64,000 nucleotides of DNA from Bacteroidales bacterium (GCA_030692905.1 JAUYBT010000085.1:1-64000), one strand, 5' to 3'; shown: positions 39,149-47,977, numbered from the stretch's first letter. Numbers and translations: made by a program. Notes: generated by a model from the letters alone, not told the origin.

Positions 39149-39645
39149 CAGGTGAGCGATAAAAGACTGCTCAAAAGATGTGGAAACGGAAAAGGTTACT
39201 TAAATGAAGCAAGATCCGTTTCGGTCAGACCCTCGGGTCTGCGCATCAAGAGAGCCGAAACCCGGACTAAAAGGACTTCGCGTCCCGGATGTTCAGTAAG
39301 TCAACGAAAACCGGAAACGTTCTTTCAGCGATTGAGTCACAGGGCTTCAGAATATGAAGGGCTTCGGCCCCGGGTTAACTGAAACTGATGTCATATCCTT
39401 CGGGAAATGCGCAACAGAGCCTGAAAGACACTTCGTCCCGGAAGTCCGCCTTAAAACGGACAAAAGGACAGCCGGAAGGTTCTGCTGTAACAGGCAAAAC
39501 CCGAAAGCCATGGGTTGCATAAACAGATCTTGTATCCGATTAAGCAGCCGGTCAGAATAACAGTAATCTGACATCGTTAGCAGCCTCGGCTGAAAACGGT
39601 GAGTGGGAACTAATCCTAGCGAATAGTTCCCATTATTGTTTTTAT
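39149..39645 (+). ncRNA. putative structured non-coding RNA, about 500 nt, family not recognised
   Basis: This stretch between eno and the UbiD gene is visibly richer in G and C than its surroundings. It has a promoter at 39113-39142 and a strong terminator at 39602-39645. It contains many possible hairpins: TGAGC/GCTCA (39153-39157/39169-39173), CAGACC/GGTCTG around 39227-39241, GGGCTTCGGCCC near 39359-39370, GTCCG/CGGAC near 39444-39461, TCAGA/TCTGA near 39552-39571, and CAGC/GCTG near 39581-39592. Three segments could pair in alternative ways (GAAACGGA near 39183, TCCGTTTCGG near 39214, CCGAAAC near 39255). Similar sub-blocks recur (CGGACTAAAAGGAC at 39263, CGGACAAAAGGAC at 39457; CTTCGCGTCCCGG at 39276, CTTCGTCCCGG at 39431). 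It lacks the cores of RNase P RNA, tmRNA, SRP and 6S RNA. The short frames across it look random. Confidence 0.6.
39602..39645 (+). terminator. rho-independent terminator of the putative RNA
   Basis: TGGGAACTA (39604-39612) pairs with TAGTTCCCA (39624-39632), extendable by two pairs, with an 11-nt loop. It is followed by ATTATTGTTTTTAT. Confidence 0.8.
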
Positions 39646-39702
39646 ATTATCCCATCTTTCCTGTTTTTAACCAATTTCTACAACTCATATTGGCTTATTG
39701 AA

Positions 39703-39710
39703 TATCTTTG
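39703..39710 (+). promoter_or_regulatory. -7 promoter element for the UbiD-family gene
   Basis: TATCTTTG matches TAnnTTTG, 21 bp before ATG 39732. Because it would start transcription after an upstream TTG at 39708, it supports ATG 39732 as the true start. Confidence 0.45.
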
Positions 39711-39731
39711 ACTTTCACTTTAATATTTACA

Positions 39732-41627
39732 ATGGCTTATTCAGGACTAACCGGTTTTATTAGCGCGCTGGAGAAAAAAGATGAGCTCCTGCGGATAAAA
39801 ACATTTACAGATCCAATTCTTGAGATCACAGAAATAACAGACCGCGTAACCAAATCCGGAGGGAAAGCATTACTGTTTGAAAATACAGGAACTGAATTCC
39901 CCGTTTTGATAAATGCTTTCGGATCCGATGAACGGATGGCAATGGCAATCGGAAGAGAGGATCTCGATGAGGTCGGTGTGGAAATTGAAAGTATCTTTAA
40001 AAATATTTCAGATAATAAGGTAACTATTTTCAAAAAGCTATCTGCCCTGCCGGCACTTTTTAAATTGGCAGGTTATCTTCCTTCCCGGATGATGGGGAAA
40101 GGCACGTGCCAACAGGTGATACACAGGATACCAGATCTGGGGATACTTCCGGTTCTTAAATGCTGGCCATATGACGGAGGCCGTTTTATAACACTTCCTA
40201 TGGTGCATACCAAACATCCGGAATCCGGAAAAACAAATGTAGGAATGTACAGGATGCAGGTGCTCGATAAAAGCACAACTGCCATGCATTGGCAGCGTCA
40301 TAAAACTGGTGCGAACCATTTTGAAGCCTGGAAAAAAACCAATAAAAAAATGCCGGTCTCTGTAGCTTTGGGAGGAGATCCGGTTTATACATATTCTGCA
40401 ACAGCTCCATTGCCTGAAAATATCAATGAATACATTCTGGCAGGCTTCCTTAGAAAGAAAAAGGTCAGAATGGTAAAGTGTCTCACCAACGAACTTTATG
40501 TGCCATGTGATGCCGACATTATTTTGGAAGGCTATGTCGATCCTGCAGAGGAGCCTGTATGGGAGGGCCCGTTTGGTGATCATACCGGATTCTATTCTCT
40601 TGCTGACTGGTATCCTAAATTTCATGTTACCTGTATAACTCACTCAAAAAAAGCAGTTTACCCTGCAACGATAGTTGGCATTCCTCCCCAGGAAGATGCA
40701 TGGCTTGCAAAGGCTACAGAAAAAATATTTCTTACTCCGGTTAAAATGACAATACAACCTGAAATTGAAGATTTTCATATGCCTGATGCCGGTATCGCCC
40801 ATAACCTTTTAATAGTGAAGATCAAAAAGACCTATCCGGGGCAGGGGATGAAAGTTATCAGTTCCTTGTTCGGAGCAGGTCAGATGATGTTTACAAAATA
40901 CCTGATTGTAGTCAGTGGCGATATTAATATCAGGAATTATAAGAAACTGCTGGTGCATGTTTTTGCAAATGTTGATTTCGGTAAGGATCTGTTGTTCAGC
41001 CGGGGGCCACTCGATGTTCTTGACCACTCCTCTGACTCCTTTTCATTCGGAGGGAAAGCAGGAGTTGACGCAACTGTAAAGCATATTGAAGAAGATACAG
41101 GCAGAAACAATTTCAGACAATACAATAAATCTGCCGTTTTTAATAGTATAAACAACATTTTTGACAGGGATATCATAAAAAATTTTAATCTGAATCTTTT
41201 TAAAGATGATATTCCGATATTGATAGTAACAGTTAACCGCTCTGAGGATCAGGATATGATTGACAAGGTTAAAAGCATGTTCAAAACAAACGATCCGGCA
41301 GGGATTTTCAGTCTGATCGTTGCAGTCGATCATACAGTTGATCCTGGTGACTTGCATATGGTGGCCTGGCAGGTACTTGGAAACTCTGATCCTCAACGCG
41401 ATAATGAATATATTTCCCCCGCATCCGTTTTTATCGATGGAACAATAAAAGCTTACAGGAAAGGAGGATTCCCCCGGAAATGGCCGAATATAGTTTGTTC
41501 CAATATTGAAACGATTTCAGCAATCGATCAAAAATGGGAATCGCTCGGAATAGGACCGTTCATCAATTCTCCCTCTATAAAAAACCTGGGATTATGCCGC
41601 AATGGAACAGATGAAATCGTCTGGTAA
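39732..41627 (+). CDS. UbiD-family decarboxylase, probably for menaquinone synthesis
   Basis: The 631-residue protein belongs to the prenylated-FMN UbiD family: GLTGFISALEKKDELLRIKT at the start, the split-barrel domain with RMQVLDKSTTAMHWQRHKTGANHF (about 175-198), ALGGDPVYTYSATAPLP, and the catalytic Glu/Arg region VPCDADIILEGYVDPAEEPVWEGPFGDHTGFYSL (about 260-293). The C-terminal half is longer than in E. coli UbiD, as in the Bacteroidota menaquinone decarboxylase branch. It needs prenylated FMN from a UbiX protein not present here. The substrate is inferred, since Bacteroidota use menaquinone. Confidence 0.85.
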   Translation: MAYSGLTGFISALEKKDELLRIKTFTDPILEITEITDRVTKSGGKALLFENTGTEFPVLINAFGSDERMAMAIGREDLDEVGVEIESIFKNISDNKVTIFKKLSALPALFKLAGYLPSRMMGKGTCQQVIHRIPDLGILPVLKCWPYDGGRFITLPMVHTKHPESGKTNVGMYRMQVLDKSTTAMHWQRHKTGANHFEAWKKTNKKMPVSVALGGDPVYTYSATAPLPENINEYILAGFLRKKKVRMVKCLTNELYVPCDADIILEGYVDPAEEPVWEGPFGDHTGFYSLADWYPKFHVTCITHSKKAVYPATIVGIPPQEDAWLAKATEKIFLTPVKMTIQPEIEDFHMPDAGIAHNLLIVKIKKTYPGQGMKVISSLFGAGQMMFTKYLIVVSGDINIRNYKKLLVHVFANVDFGKDLLFSRGPLDVLDHSSDSFSFGGKAGVDATVKHIEEDTGRNNFRQYNKSAVFNSINNIFDRDIIKNFNLNLFKDDIPILIVTVNRSEDQDMIDKVKSMFKTNDPAGIFSLIVAVDHTVDPGDLHMVAWQVLGNSDPQRDNEYISPASVFIDGTIKAYRKGGFPRKWPNIVCSNIETISAIDQKWESLGIGPFINSPSIKNLGLCRNGTDEIVW

Positions 41628-41633
41628 CAGAAT

Positions 41634-42983
41634 CTAAATATTTTTTTTAATCTTATCGATGAGTGCTGCCGGCTGGAAAGGTTTACTGATATAATCATCG
41701 ATACCCGCTGACAGGCATTCCTCCTTATCTCCAATCATGGCGTTTGCTGTAATTGCGATTATCGGAACATGCGAATTGGTAGTGGATTCAAGAGCCCTGA
41801 TCTTTTCAGAAGCTACCAGTCCGTTCATCACAGGCATCTGGATATCCATCAGGATAAGATCGTAGTTGGTAGTCCCATACTTATCAAGAGCCTCTTTCCC
41901 GTTCGAAGCAGTATCAATACTATTAACCAGGGGACCGAGTGTAAGAAGTGTGATCTTTTGGTTTATGAGATTATCTTCAACAAGAAGTATTTTGATGTCT
42001 TTCAGCTCCTTATGAGTTTTATCTTTCTGTATAAGCTCCTCGATCTTAAGAGAAGCAGTTTTCGGCTTTGGCCCGGAAACAGGATTGGCAAATGGAAGAA
42101 GGATGTTCAATATTGTATAATTATTTCCAACCTCCTGGCTAAAGGTCCCCTTACCTGATGAAATCAGCCTGGCTGCCAGACTGCGTTCAATACCTGTTTT
42201 ATCAATAAGAACAATACTTCTATCGGTTTGTATCCTCAATCCAATGAAGCTTTCATTTCCTGATTCTTTCTCTTTTTTGAGATTTATTGTGACCTTGGTA
42301 ACTCTATCAGAAATCTGATTTTCAATTGTAGTAAACAGGTCAAGAAAGATCTGCATTAGAATTATCGGGTCGCCAAAACATTCAAAATCACTGAATTCTT
42401 TCTTGTTTAAGATAAAATCTATGTTGGCTTTTTCCTTAAGACTGTAAAGTTCAATAATGTTTTGAATAGTAAATAACAAGTTAAACCTGATAGCCTTCCG
42501 GTGTTCATAACTCAAATTACCGGCCGACTTCATTGTTAATTCATTAACAGTAGTAACCATATTATTCGTTGAAGCGATGAAAGTCTCAAGTAACTCTTTT
42601 TGCTTTTTCTCGAGACCTGATTCCATAAGCATATCAACGATAGTAACAAGGTTGTTCAGGGGTTCTCTTATCTTATGGAAGAAATCGGTAATGAAATCAT
42701 CTTTTCTTTCGTTCAGAGAAGAAAAAACATTAAGGGATTCCTTTATTTTATTATTTAGAACAGTAGCTTTTCTGACAACAATTATGCCGATACACGCACC
42801 TGCAATTATCAGGCATCCTGCAAGAAGTTTCTGGTCAAAGGTGAGAAGAAGGACGGCTGCTATCAAACAAAACAGACCAATAATCGGATAAGTTTCAACG
42901 ATCTTTCTTCTTTTATCGAATAATTCCTCTGAAGACTTATTTAAACCATTATTGTTGTTTGACTTTCCGGTTTCACTAACCAT
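41634..42983 (-). CDS. membrane hybrid histidine kinase with degenerate ATPase domain
   Basis: The 449-residue protein has two membrane helices (about 33-50 and 53-71) with almost no periplasmic part. A dimerisation/phosphoacceptor helix holds His103 in FFHKIREPLNNL. An ATPase-like region follows (about 165-298). A complete receiver domain lies at about 330-447 with VEDN, phosphoacceptor Asp380 in LILMDIQMPVMNG, and Lys434 in SKPF. In the ATPase region the N-box reads FLDLFTTIENQISD and the DxGxG and GxGL loops are missing (only DKTGIE remains), so ATP binding is doubtful. It may relay phosphate from a partner kinase. No response-regulator gene is adjacent. It is convergent with the UbiD gene, 6 bp apart. 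Confidence 0.85.
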   Translation of the reverse strand: MVSETGKSNNNNGLNKSSEELFDKRRKIVETYPIIGLFCLIAAVLLLTFDQKLLAGCLIIAGACIGIIVVRKATVLNNKIKESLNVFSSLNERKDDFITDFFHKIREPLNNLVTIVDMLMESGLEKKQKELLETFIASTNNMVTTVNELTMKSAGNLSYEHRKAIRFNLLFTIQNIIELYSLKEKANIDFILNKKEFSDFECFGDPIILMQIFLDLFTTIENQISDRVTKVTINLKKEKESGNESFIGLRIQTDRSIVLIDKTGIERSLAARLISSGKGTFSQEVGNNYTILNILLPFANPVSGPKPKTASLKIEELIQKDKTHKELKDIKILLVEDNLINQKITLLTLGPLVNSIDTASNGKEALDKYGTTNYDLILMDIQMPVMNGLVASEKIRALESTTNSHVPIIAITANAMIGDKEECLSAGIDDYISKPFQPAALIDKIKKNI

Positions 42984-43127
42984 AAATCACTATTTTGCAG
43001 TTTTGTAAATTTAAACAAAATATGTAATAAATAATCATTAACTGAAATTAATATCCTTTGAAGGAAATCGCTAAATTTGTCCTTCCGGTACGATATTTGA
43101 ACTTAAAGTGGTAAAACTTTAATTATT

Positions 43128-43874
43128 ATGGAGAGAGTATTAAAAATATTTTTTTTAATAAGTTTAATTGCATCAGGAACTCCTCGTTTTCCTTTGTGCG
43201 GACAGGAGAAAGAAGGAATGGTAAAATATACTCCCGATTTCAGGTTCAATGATGGTATTTATCTGAATTTTGAACAGGTAAAACTGAATAGCCCTATACC
43301 TAAGGCGAAGTTACTCACTTCTATTGATTATAACGATAGAGAGTTCTTTAAAAAAATCCTGGCAATGGATAAAATCTATTTCTATGACAATATGGGAGTG
43401 AGGCAGGAAATTGCGAAAAATACCATCTGGGGTTATTCACGTAACGGTGTGTTGAGCATTCAGATTCAGGAAAATTTCAACAGGATAACCTTCGTTGGCA
43501 GCATCTGTCATTTTGTTGCGGATATTACAACTTATGATAACCGATATTATAACTCTCCGTACGGGAACTATAATCCCTATTATTCACCTTACGGATATAG
43601 TAATTATTATAACCCTTATAACCCTTATAACTCATATTATTCACCTTACAGGCAATCAAATATGACCCGTAACGAATTAAAACAGTATTTAATTGATTTT
43701 GAGAGCGGTAAGATCCTGGAATATGATATTGAGAATACTAAATTACTTCTGATGAAGGATAATGAACTTTATGAAGAGTATGTTCAGCTTTCCAGAAAAA
43801 AGAAGAAAGAACAAATGTTTGTTTATATACGGAAATTCAACGATAAAAATCCCTTGTACATACCTGTACAATAA
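43128..43874 (+). CDS. secreted protein with Tyr/Asn/Pro-rich repeats, unknown function
   Basis: The 248-residue protein starts with a probable signal peptide (LKIFFLISLIASGTPRFPLCG). The body has two small mixed alpha/beta parts (about 35-135 and 180-248) separated by a low-complexity stretch at about 140-178, built on NPY and SPYG units (NYNPYYSPYGYSNYYNPYNP). The ends are lysine-rich and soluble. Such Tyr-rich linkers occur in surface proteins, but I do not recognise the family. An upstream TAAATTTG at 43072-43079 is a possible promoter element. Confidence 0.7.
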   Translation: MERVLKIFFLISLIASGTPRFPLCGQEKEGMVKYTPDFRFNDGIYLNFEQVKLNSPIPKAKLLTSIDYNDREFFKKILAMDKIYFYDNMGVRQEIAKNTIWGYSRNGVLSIQIQENFNRITFVGSICHFVADITTYDNRYYNSPYGNYNPYYSPYGYSNYYNPYNPYNSYYSPYRQSNMTRNELKQYLIDFESGKILEYDIENTKLLLMKDNELYEEYVQLSRKKKKEQMFVYIRKFNDKNPLYIPVQ

Positions 43875-43884
43875 TATTAGAGGC

Positions 43885-43965
43885 ATGAAAGCAACTTTTA
43901 TAGCCATTGGACTGCTTTTTTCTGCGGGTTTATTACCTGCCGATCTGAAAAGACTTGCAAAATAA
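43885..43965 (+). CDS. possible 26-residue hydrophobic peptide
   Basis: A tiny frame 10 bp after the repeat protein encodes MKATFIAIGLLFSAGLLPAD and six more residues, which resembles a signal peptide or a single membrane helix. It has no supporting homology that I can see and may be chance. Confidence 0.2.
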   Translation: MKATFIAIGLLFSAGLLPADLKRLAK

Positions 43966-44020
43966 TAAGGATGCAGCATTGGGGAAATAAATGCGTCTTT
44001 TAAATAAATACTGAAACGTC

Positions 44021-44377
44021 ATGGAAGAGAACAAAGTATTATCAGAAACAGAAAGAAACTGGGCAATGTTATGTCACCTGTCAGCTTTTGCCGGTTTCTT
44101 TTTCCCTTTTGGAGGTATTATAGGCCCGCTTATATGCTGGCTGTCGAGAAAAGATGAATCGGTCTGGGTGAACGTGAACGGAAAAAATTCACTTAACTTC
44201 CAGTTATCTATGTTACTATATATTGTTCTTGTTATCCCTTTATGTTTAATAATTATAGGAATACCAATAATTTTTTTGCTGGTAACTCTTAAGGTAATAT
44301 GTATAATTATTGCAAGCGTTAAAGCAGCGAAGGGCGAACTCTTCAGATACCCTCTGCTGATACCCTTCATTCAGTAA
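44021..44377 (+). CDS. DUF4870-family small membrane protein
   Basis: 118 residues with the DUF4870 pattern: ERNWAMLCHLSAFAGFFFPFGGIIGPLICWL (about 11-41), a polar link with NFQLS (about 58-62), then two further hydrophobic helices. The family is a Tic20-like group of four-helix membrane proteins of unknown function, common in bacteria. There is no operon partner: a repeat-rich gap precedes hisS. Confidence 0.8.
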   Translation: MEENKVLSETERNWAMLCHLSAFAGFFFPFGGIIGPLICWLSRKDESVWVNVNGKNSLNFQLSMLLYIVLVIPLCLIIIGIPIIFLLVTLKVICIIIASVKAAKGELFRYPLLIPFIQ

Positions 44378-44387
44378 TATTTCTGGT

Positions 44388-44523
44388 CGAGAGATTCAAT
44401 AGCGAAGCGCAAGAGCTGCCTTCACTAACGTTCTGGCAGGCAAAGCAGGTCGAAGTCCAAGACCTTAAGACAGCCGAAGGGAGCAAGACAGCCAGAAGGG
44501 CGTTAAGACAACAAGACAACTTC
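44388..44523 (+). repeat. G/A-rich repeat region upstream of hisS
   Basis: This non-coding stretch contains near-tandem units (AAGACAGCCGAAGGGAGC at 44467-44484, then AAGACAGCCAGAAGGGCG, then AAGACAACAAGACAAC) and a CTGCC/GGCAG hairpin near 44416-44439. It is G-rich compared with its neighbours. It resembles the short low-complexity intergenic repeats of Bacteroidota genomes. Confidence 0.6.
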
Positions 44524-44547
44524 TTTTTACATTCTCCTTATCTTTTA

Positions 44548-44569
44548 TACTTTTGTCTTTATACTTTTG
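44548..44569 (+). promoter_or_regulatory. duplicated -7 elements before hisS
   Basis: TACTTTTG occurs at 44548-44555 and again at 44562-44569 within a direct repeat of TTATACTTTTGTCT. Both match TAnnTTTG and either could start hisS transcription 25-45 bp before its ATG. No clear TTTG -33 box is present. Confidence 0.4.
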
Positions 44570-44593
44570 TCTGTTATCTTTTATTAGCAGACT

Positions 44594-45976
44594 ATGTCCT
44601 CAAAACCATCCATCCCAAAAGGAACAAGGGATTTCTCCACTGAAGAGATGCTGAAACGCGAATATATTTTTGAGACCATTAAAAAGGTATTCAGGTTATA
44701 TGGTTATCAGCCGATTGAGACTCCTGCTATGGAAAACCTCACAACTCTACTCGGAAAGTACGGTGAAGAGGGCGACAAACTTCTGTTCAGGATAATTAAT
44801 TCCGGTGATTTTTTGTCGTCAGTCAACGATGAAGAGCTTCTTAAGCGGGAACCAGTCAAACTCTCTTCAAAGATTTGCGAAAAAGGGTTGCGATATGATC
44901 TTACTGTACCATTCGCACGGTATGTTGTTCAACATCGTAATGAAATTGTCTTTCCATTTAAAAGATACCAGATACAACCGGTATGGAGAGCAGACAAACC
45001 TCAGAAAGGAAGGTATCGTGAGTTCTTTCAATGCGATGTTGATGTAATCGGAAGCGACTCATTATTAAATGAGTATGAGTTGATTAAGATCATTGATGAT
45101 ATCTTCAAAAGACTAAAGATTGCAACTGTCATTAAAATCAACAACCGGAAGGTTCTTTCAGGAATTGCAGGTTATATTGGTGAAGCGGATAGAATTACTG
45201 ATATCACTGTTGCAATTGATAAGCTCGATAAGATTGGTATCGAGGCTGTTAATGCGGAGCTAAGTAGTAAAGGCTTATCCGCTGCAGCTATTACTAATCT
45301 GCAACCTGTGTTGCAGCCCAGCGGTAATACCGATGCTAAACTGGATAAACTTGGTAAGTTGCTGTCACAGTCTGAAACAGGCATGAAAGGAATATCTGAA
45401 TTGCGGACACTCTTTGCATATATTAAGAATAGTTCTTTAACCTGTGATGTTGAGCTGGATCTTACTCTTGCACGCGGACTAAACTATTATACCGGTGCAA
45501 TTATTGAAGTTAAGTCAAAAGATGTGAGTATCGGAAGTATTTGTGGCGGTGGCCGTTACGATAATCTTGCAGGAGTTTTTGGAATGGAAGGGGTATCGGG
45601 TGTCGGCATATCTTTTGGAGCCGACAGGATATATGATGTTCTTAACCAGTTAAATCTTTTTAATGATATCAAAGTATCTTCAACAGAAGTGCTGTTAGTA
45701 AACTTTGGCGAGAACGAAACACAGTACGCTCTTAAAATTCTCGATCTTTTACGCAGCCTTGGTGTAAGTACTGAATTATTTCCCGATGCTGTAAAACTCA
45801 AGAAACAGATGTCGTATGCCGATTCAAAAAAGATACCTTATATCATTATTGCTGGTGAAGATGAGATAAAAAATAATAGTATCACCATTAAGAACATGTC
45901 CTCTGGAGAGCAAAGGAAAATGCCTTTGAAAGACCTTGATTTATTCGTTAAAGGAGAGATTAAGAAGACAAAATGA
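44594..45976 (+). CDS. hisS: histidyl-tRNA synthetase
   Basis: A 460-residue class II aminoacyl-tRNA synthetase. Seen are motif 1 (PIETPAMEN), motif 2 ([22 protein letters not shown]), the histidine-specific loops [13 protein letters not shown] and [10 protein letters not shown], motif 3 (GISFGADRI), and the C-terminal anticodon domain (about 365-455, [16 protein letters not shown]). It charges tRNA-His. It is followed by hutH after 38 bp, so free histidine use and histidine breakdown genes are neighbours. Confidence 0.97.
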   Translation: MSSKPSIPKGTRDFSTEEMLKREYIFETIKKVFRLYGYQPIETPAMENLTTLLGKYGEEGDKLLFRIINSGDFLSSVNDEELLKREPVKLSSKICEKGLRYDLTVPFARYVVQHRNEIVFPFKRYQIQPVWRADKPQKGRYREFFQCDVDVIGSDSLLNEYELIKIIDDIFKRLKIATVIKINNRKVLSGIAGYIGEADRITDITVAIDKLDKIGIEAVNAELSSKGLSAAAITNLQPVLQPSGNTDAKLDKLGKLLSQSETGMKGISELRTLFAYIKNSSLTCDVELDLTLARGLNYYTGAIIEVKSKDVSIGSICGGGRYDNLAGVFGMEGVSGVGISFGADRIYDVLNQLNLFNDIKVSSTEVLLVNFGENETQYALKILDLLRSLGVSTELFPDAVKLKKQMSYADSKKIPYIIIAGEDEIKNNSITIKNMSSGEQRKMPLKDLDLFVKGEIKKTK

Positions 45977-46014
45977 ACCGGATGATATTCACAGACTTTT
46001 AAAAAGATTAACTA

Positions 46015-47505
46015 ATGAATTTTAAAATATCCCCCGAAAATCTTAAACTTGAAAAGGTCGGGGAAATTCTGAATAAAAATATAAAGCTCTCTCTGTCAAA
46101 GGAATCTATCGATCTTATTACACATTGCAGGAGCTATCTCGATCGTAAACTTGAGAATAATACATCTCCCATATATGGGATCACCACCGGTTTTGGTTCA
46201 CTTCATAATAAAACCATAAGTCCCGATCAACTCAATAAGCTCCAGGAAAACCTTGTTATGTCGCATGCCTGTGGTACCGGGCCTGTTGTAAGAGAATATA
46301 TTGTCAGGCTGATGCTGCTTTTAAAAATTCATGCCCTGAGCCTTGGAAAATCAGGCGTTCAGGTGGAGACCGTGCAGCGGCTTATCGATTTCTTTAATGA
46401 AAGTATTAGTCCGGTTGTTTACGAGCAGGGATCACTTGGAGCTTCAGGTGATCTGGCACCACTGGCTCACCTCGTTCTTCCATTGCTGGGGATGGGAGAG
46501 GTGATGTATAAGGGAAAGAGATATAAAGCCGGCATTATTCTGAAAAAATTTGGATGGTCTCCTGTTGAATTGAAGTCAAAGGAAGGACTTGCCCTTCTCA
46601 ACGGTACTCAATTCATGAGTGCTTATGGTGTATATATTATTGCAATGGCTGAACGGCTTTCGGCATTTGCAGATATTACTTCAGCTATCTCTCTCGAGGC
46701 TTATGACGGACGACTTGATCCCTTTTTCGAGAGCATTCATTTGATCAGACCACATAAGGGCCAGATTAGTACTGCAAAAACATTCAGAAAAATATTAAAG
46801 GGGAGCCAGTTGATTTCACGCACAAAAGCTCATGTGCAGGACCCTTACTCTTTCCGGTGCATTCCCCAGGTTCATGGAGCAAGCAAAGATGCAATAAGCT
46901 ATGCAAAATCAGTAATTCTGACAGAGATCAACTCCGTAACTGATAACCCGACAATATTTCCCGACGAAGATCTGATCGTTTCAGGAGGGAATTTCCATGG
47001 ACAGCCTCTTGCACTTATTTTCGACTACCTGGCTATTGCTCTTGCCGAGTTGGGAAGTATTTCAGAAAGAAGGATCTACAGGTTAATAGCCGGACAACGG
47101 GATCTTCCTGAATTTCTTGTTGCAAATCACGGACTGAATAGCGGATTTATGATACCGCAATATACTGCAGCCTCCATTGTCAGTCAGAATAAGCAACTTT
47201 GCACACCTTCATCGGTAGATTCCATCCCATCATCGAATGAGCAGGAAGATCATGTAAGCATGGGAGCCAACGGAGCTACAAAGTTGTTGCGCGTAGCCGA
47301 GAACCTTGAAAGGATTATTGCAATCGAATTATTCACTGCTATTCAGGCACTGGAATTCAGAAGGCCTCTCAAATCTTCTCAATTTATTGAAGAGGTGGTA
47401 ATATCATACCGGAAAACTATTCCTTTTACTAAGGATGATAAGGTAATGTACGGTGAAATTGCAAAATCAATAGATTTTGTCAGGAACTTTGAGATTAAGT
47501 TATAA
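46015..47505 (+). CDS. hutH: histidine ammonia-lyase
   Basis: A 496-residue MIO-type ammonia-lyase. Ala143-Ser144-Gly145 in GSLGASGDLAPLAHL form the self-made MIO electrophile. Other family motifs are YGITTGFG (54-61), LVMSHACGTGP with His84, and the C-terminal SNEQEDHVSMGANGATK. The Ser-His pair near 83-84 favours histidine over tyrosine as substrate, which is inference from family comparison. It would turn L-histidine into urocanate plus ammonia. No other hut genes are in the window. Its last two codons TTA-TAA overlap the convergent gene. Confidence 0.88.
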   Translation: MNFKISPENLKLEKVGEILNKNIKLSLSKESIDLITHCRSYLDRKLENNTSPIYGITTGFGSLHNKTISPDQLNKLQENLVMSHACGTGPVVREYIVRLMLLLKIHALSLGKSGVQVETVQRLIDFFNESISPVVYEQGSLGASGDLAPLAHLVLPLLGMGEVMYKGKRYKAGIILKKFGWSPVELKSKEGLALLNGTQFMSAYGVYIIAMAERLSAFADITSAISLEAYDGRLDPFFESIHLIRPHKGQISTAKTFRKILKGSQLISRTKAHVQDPYSFRCIPQVHGASKDAISYAKSVILTEINSVTDNPTIFPDEDLIVSGGNFHGQPLALIFDYLAIALAELGSISERRIYRLIAGQRDLPEFLVANHGLNSGFMIPQYTAASIVSQNKQLCTPSSVDSIPSSNEQEDHVSMGANGATKLLRVAENLERIIAIELFTAIQALEFRRPLKSSQFIEEVVISYRKTIPFTKDDKVMYGEIAKSIDFVRNFEIKL

Positions 47506-47967
47506 ATTGTGTCTTGGAATTACCCTCTGTTGTTGCTTAACACCCTGCAACTCATTAAGAAGTTGAACTTTATACTGATTTTCAGCCTGATAAAACCTTA
47601 TCACTTTTGCCGGAGGCAGCACCTCTTTAAGTTTCTTATGAAATGTAACTGCGAGGGATGACTCCTGAACAATGCAAGCAATAAGCTTATCGCCTGTTTC
47701 AGTTAGCTGATTATCACTTAAGGCATTTTCATTCTGATTAAAGTTTCTTATAAGTGTAACCTTTTCCTGCTGTATTAAATTTTTCTGTTTCTGATATTCG
47801 TTGTAGACCGGCCAGAATTTTTCTGCCTCCTGCGAAGTAAGATTCAGTCTCTTCGTAAAGAATCCGATCTTATAGGCATTCAGTTTATCGAGATTGGGGT
47901 TCTGGGCTGTTAACCTTATTACAGGAAACATTACCATTATCAGTAAAACAATTGTTCCTCTTTTCAT
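47500..47967 (-). CDS. CpxP/Spy-like periplasmic protein of the ECF sigma operon
   Basis: About 155 residues from ATG 47967, with a signal peptide (MKRGTIVLLIMVMFPVIRLTAQ) and a helical body holding LNLTSQEAEKFWPVYNEYQKQK (a family hallmark of Spy/CpxP-like LTxxQ-containing proteins) and AFHKKLKEVLPPAKVIRFYQAE-type helices. Such proteins act as periplasmic chaperones or sensors of envelope stress. A start at 47991 (MNNYKFEA) is also possible and would overlap the previous gene. It is the last gene of the sigma operon. Confidence 0.7.
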   Translation of the reverse strand: MKRGTIVLLIMVMFPVIRLTAQNPNLDKLNAYKIGFFTKRLNLTSQEAEKFWPVYNEYQKQKNLIQQEKVTLIRNFNQNENALSDNQLTETGDKLIACIVQESSLAVTFHKKLKEVLPPAKVIRFYQAENQYKVQLLNELQGVKQQQRVIPRHNL

Positions 47968-47977
47968 GGCTTCGAAC

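Noticed and set aside
39410..39430. GCAACAGAG motif in the putative RNA, recalling RNase P RNA
   Set aside because: The obligatory RNase P cores (GGAAAGTCC near the 5' end and ACAGAA...GGCTTA near the 3' end) are absent, so the resemblance is likely chance.
39113..39574. Short reading frames of 68-89 codons across the putative RNA, on both strands
   Set aside because: They overlap one another, have arginine-rich random composition, start inside hairpins and resemble no protein family.
39149..39600. Group II intron remnant
   Set aside because: The 5' GTGAGCG and a domain V-like hairpin near 39574-39599 are only loosely similar. The GAGCC...GGTTC domain V pairing and a reverse transcriptase are missing.
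40038..40643. 201-codon minus-strand frame opposite the UbiD gene
   Set aside because: Composition is typical of antisense frames (His, Cys and Phe rich) and it has no recognisable domain.
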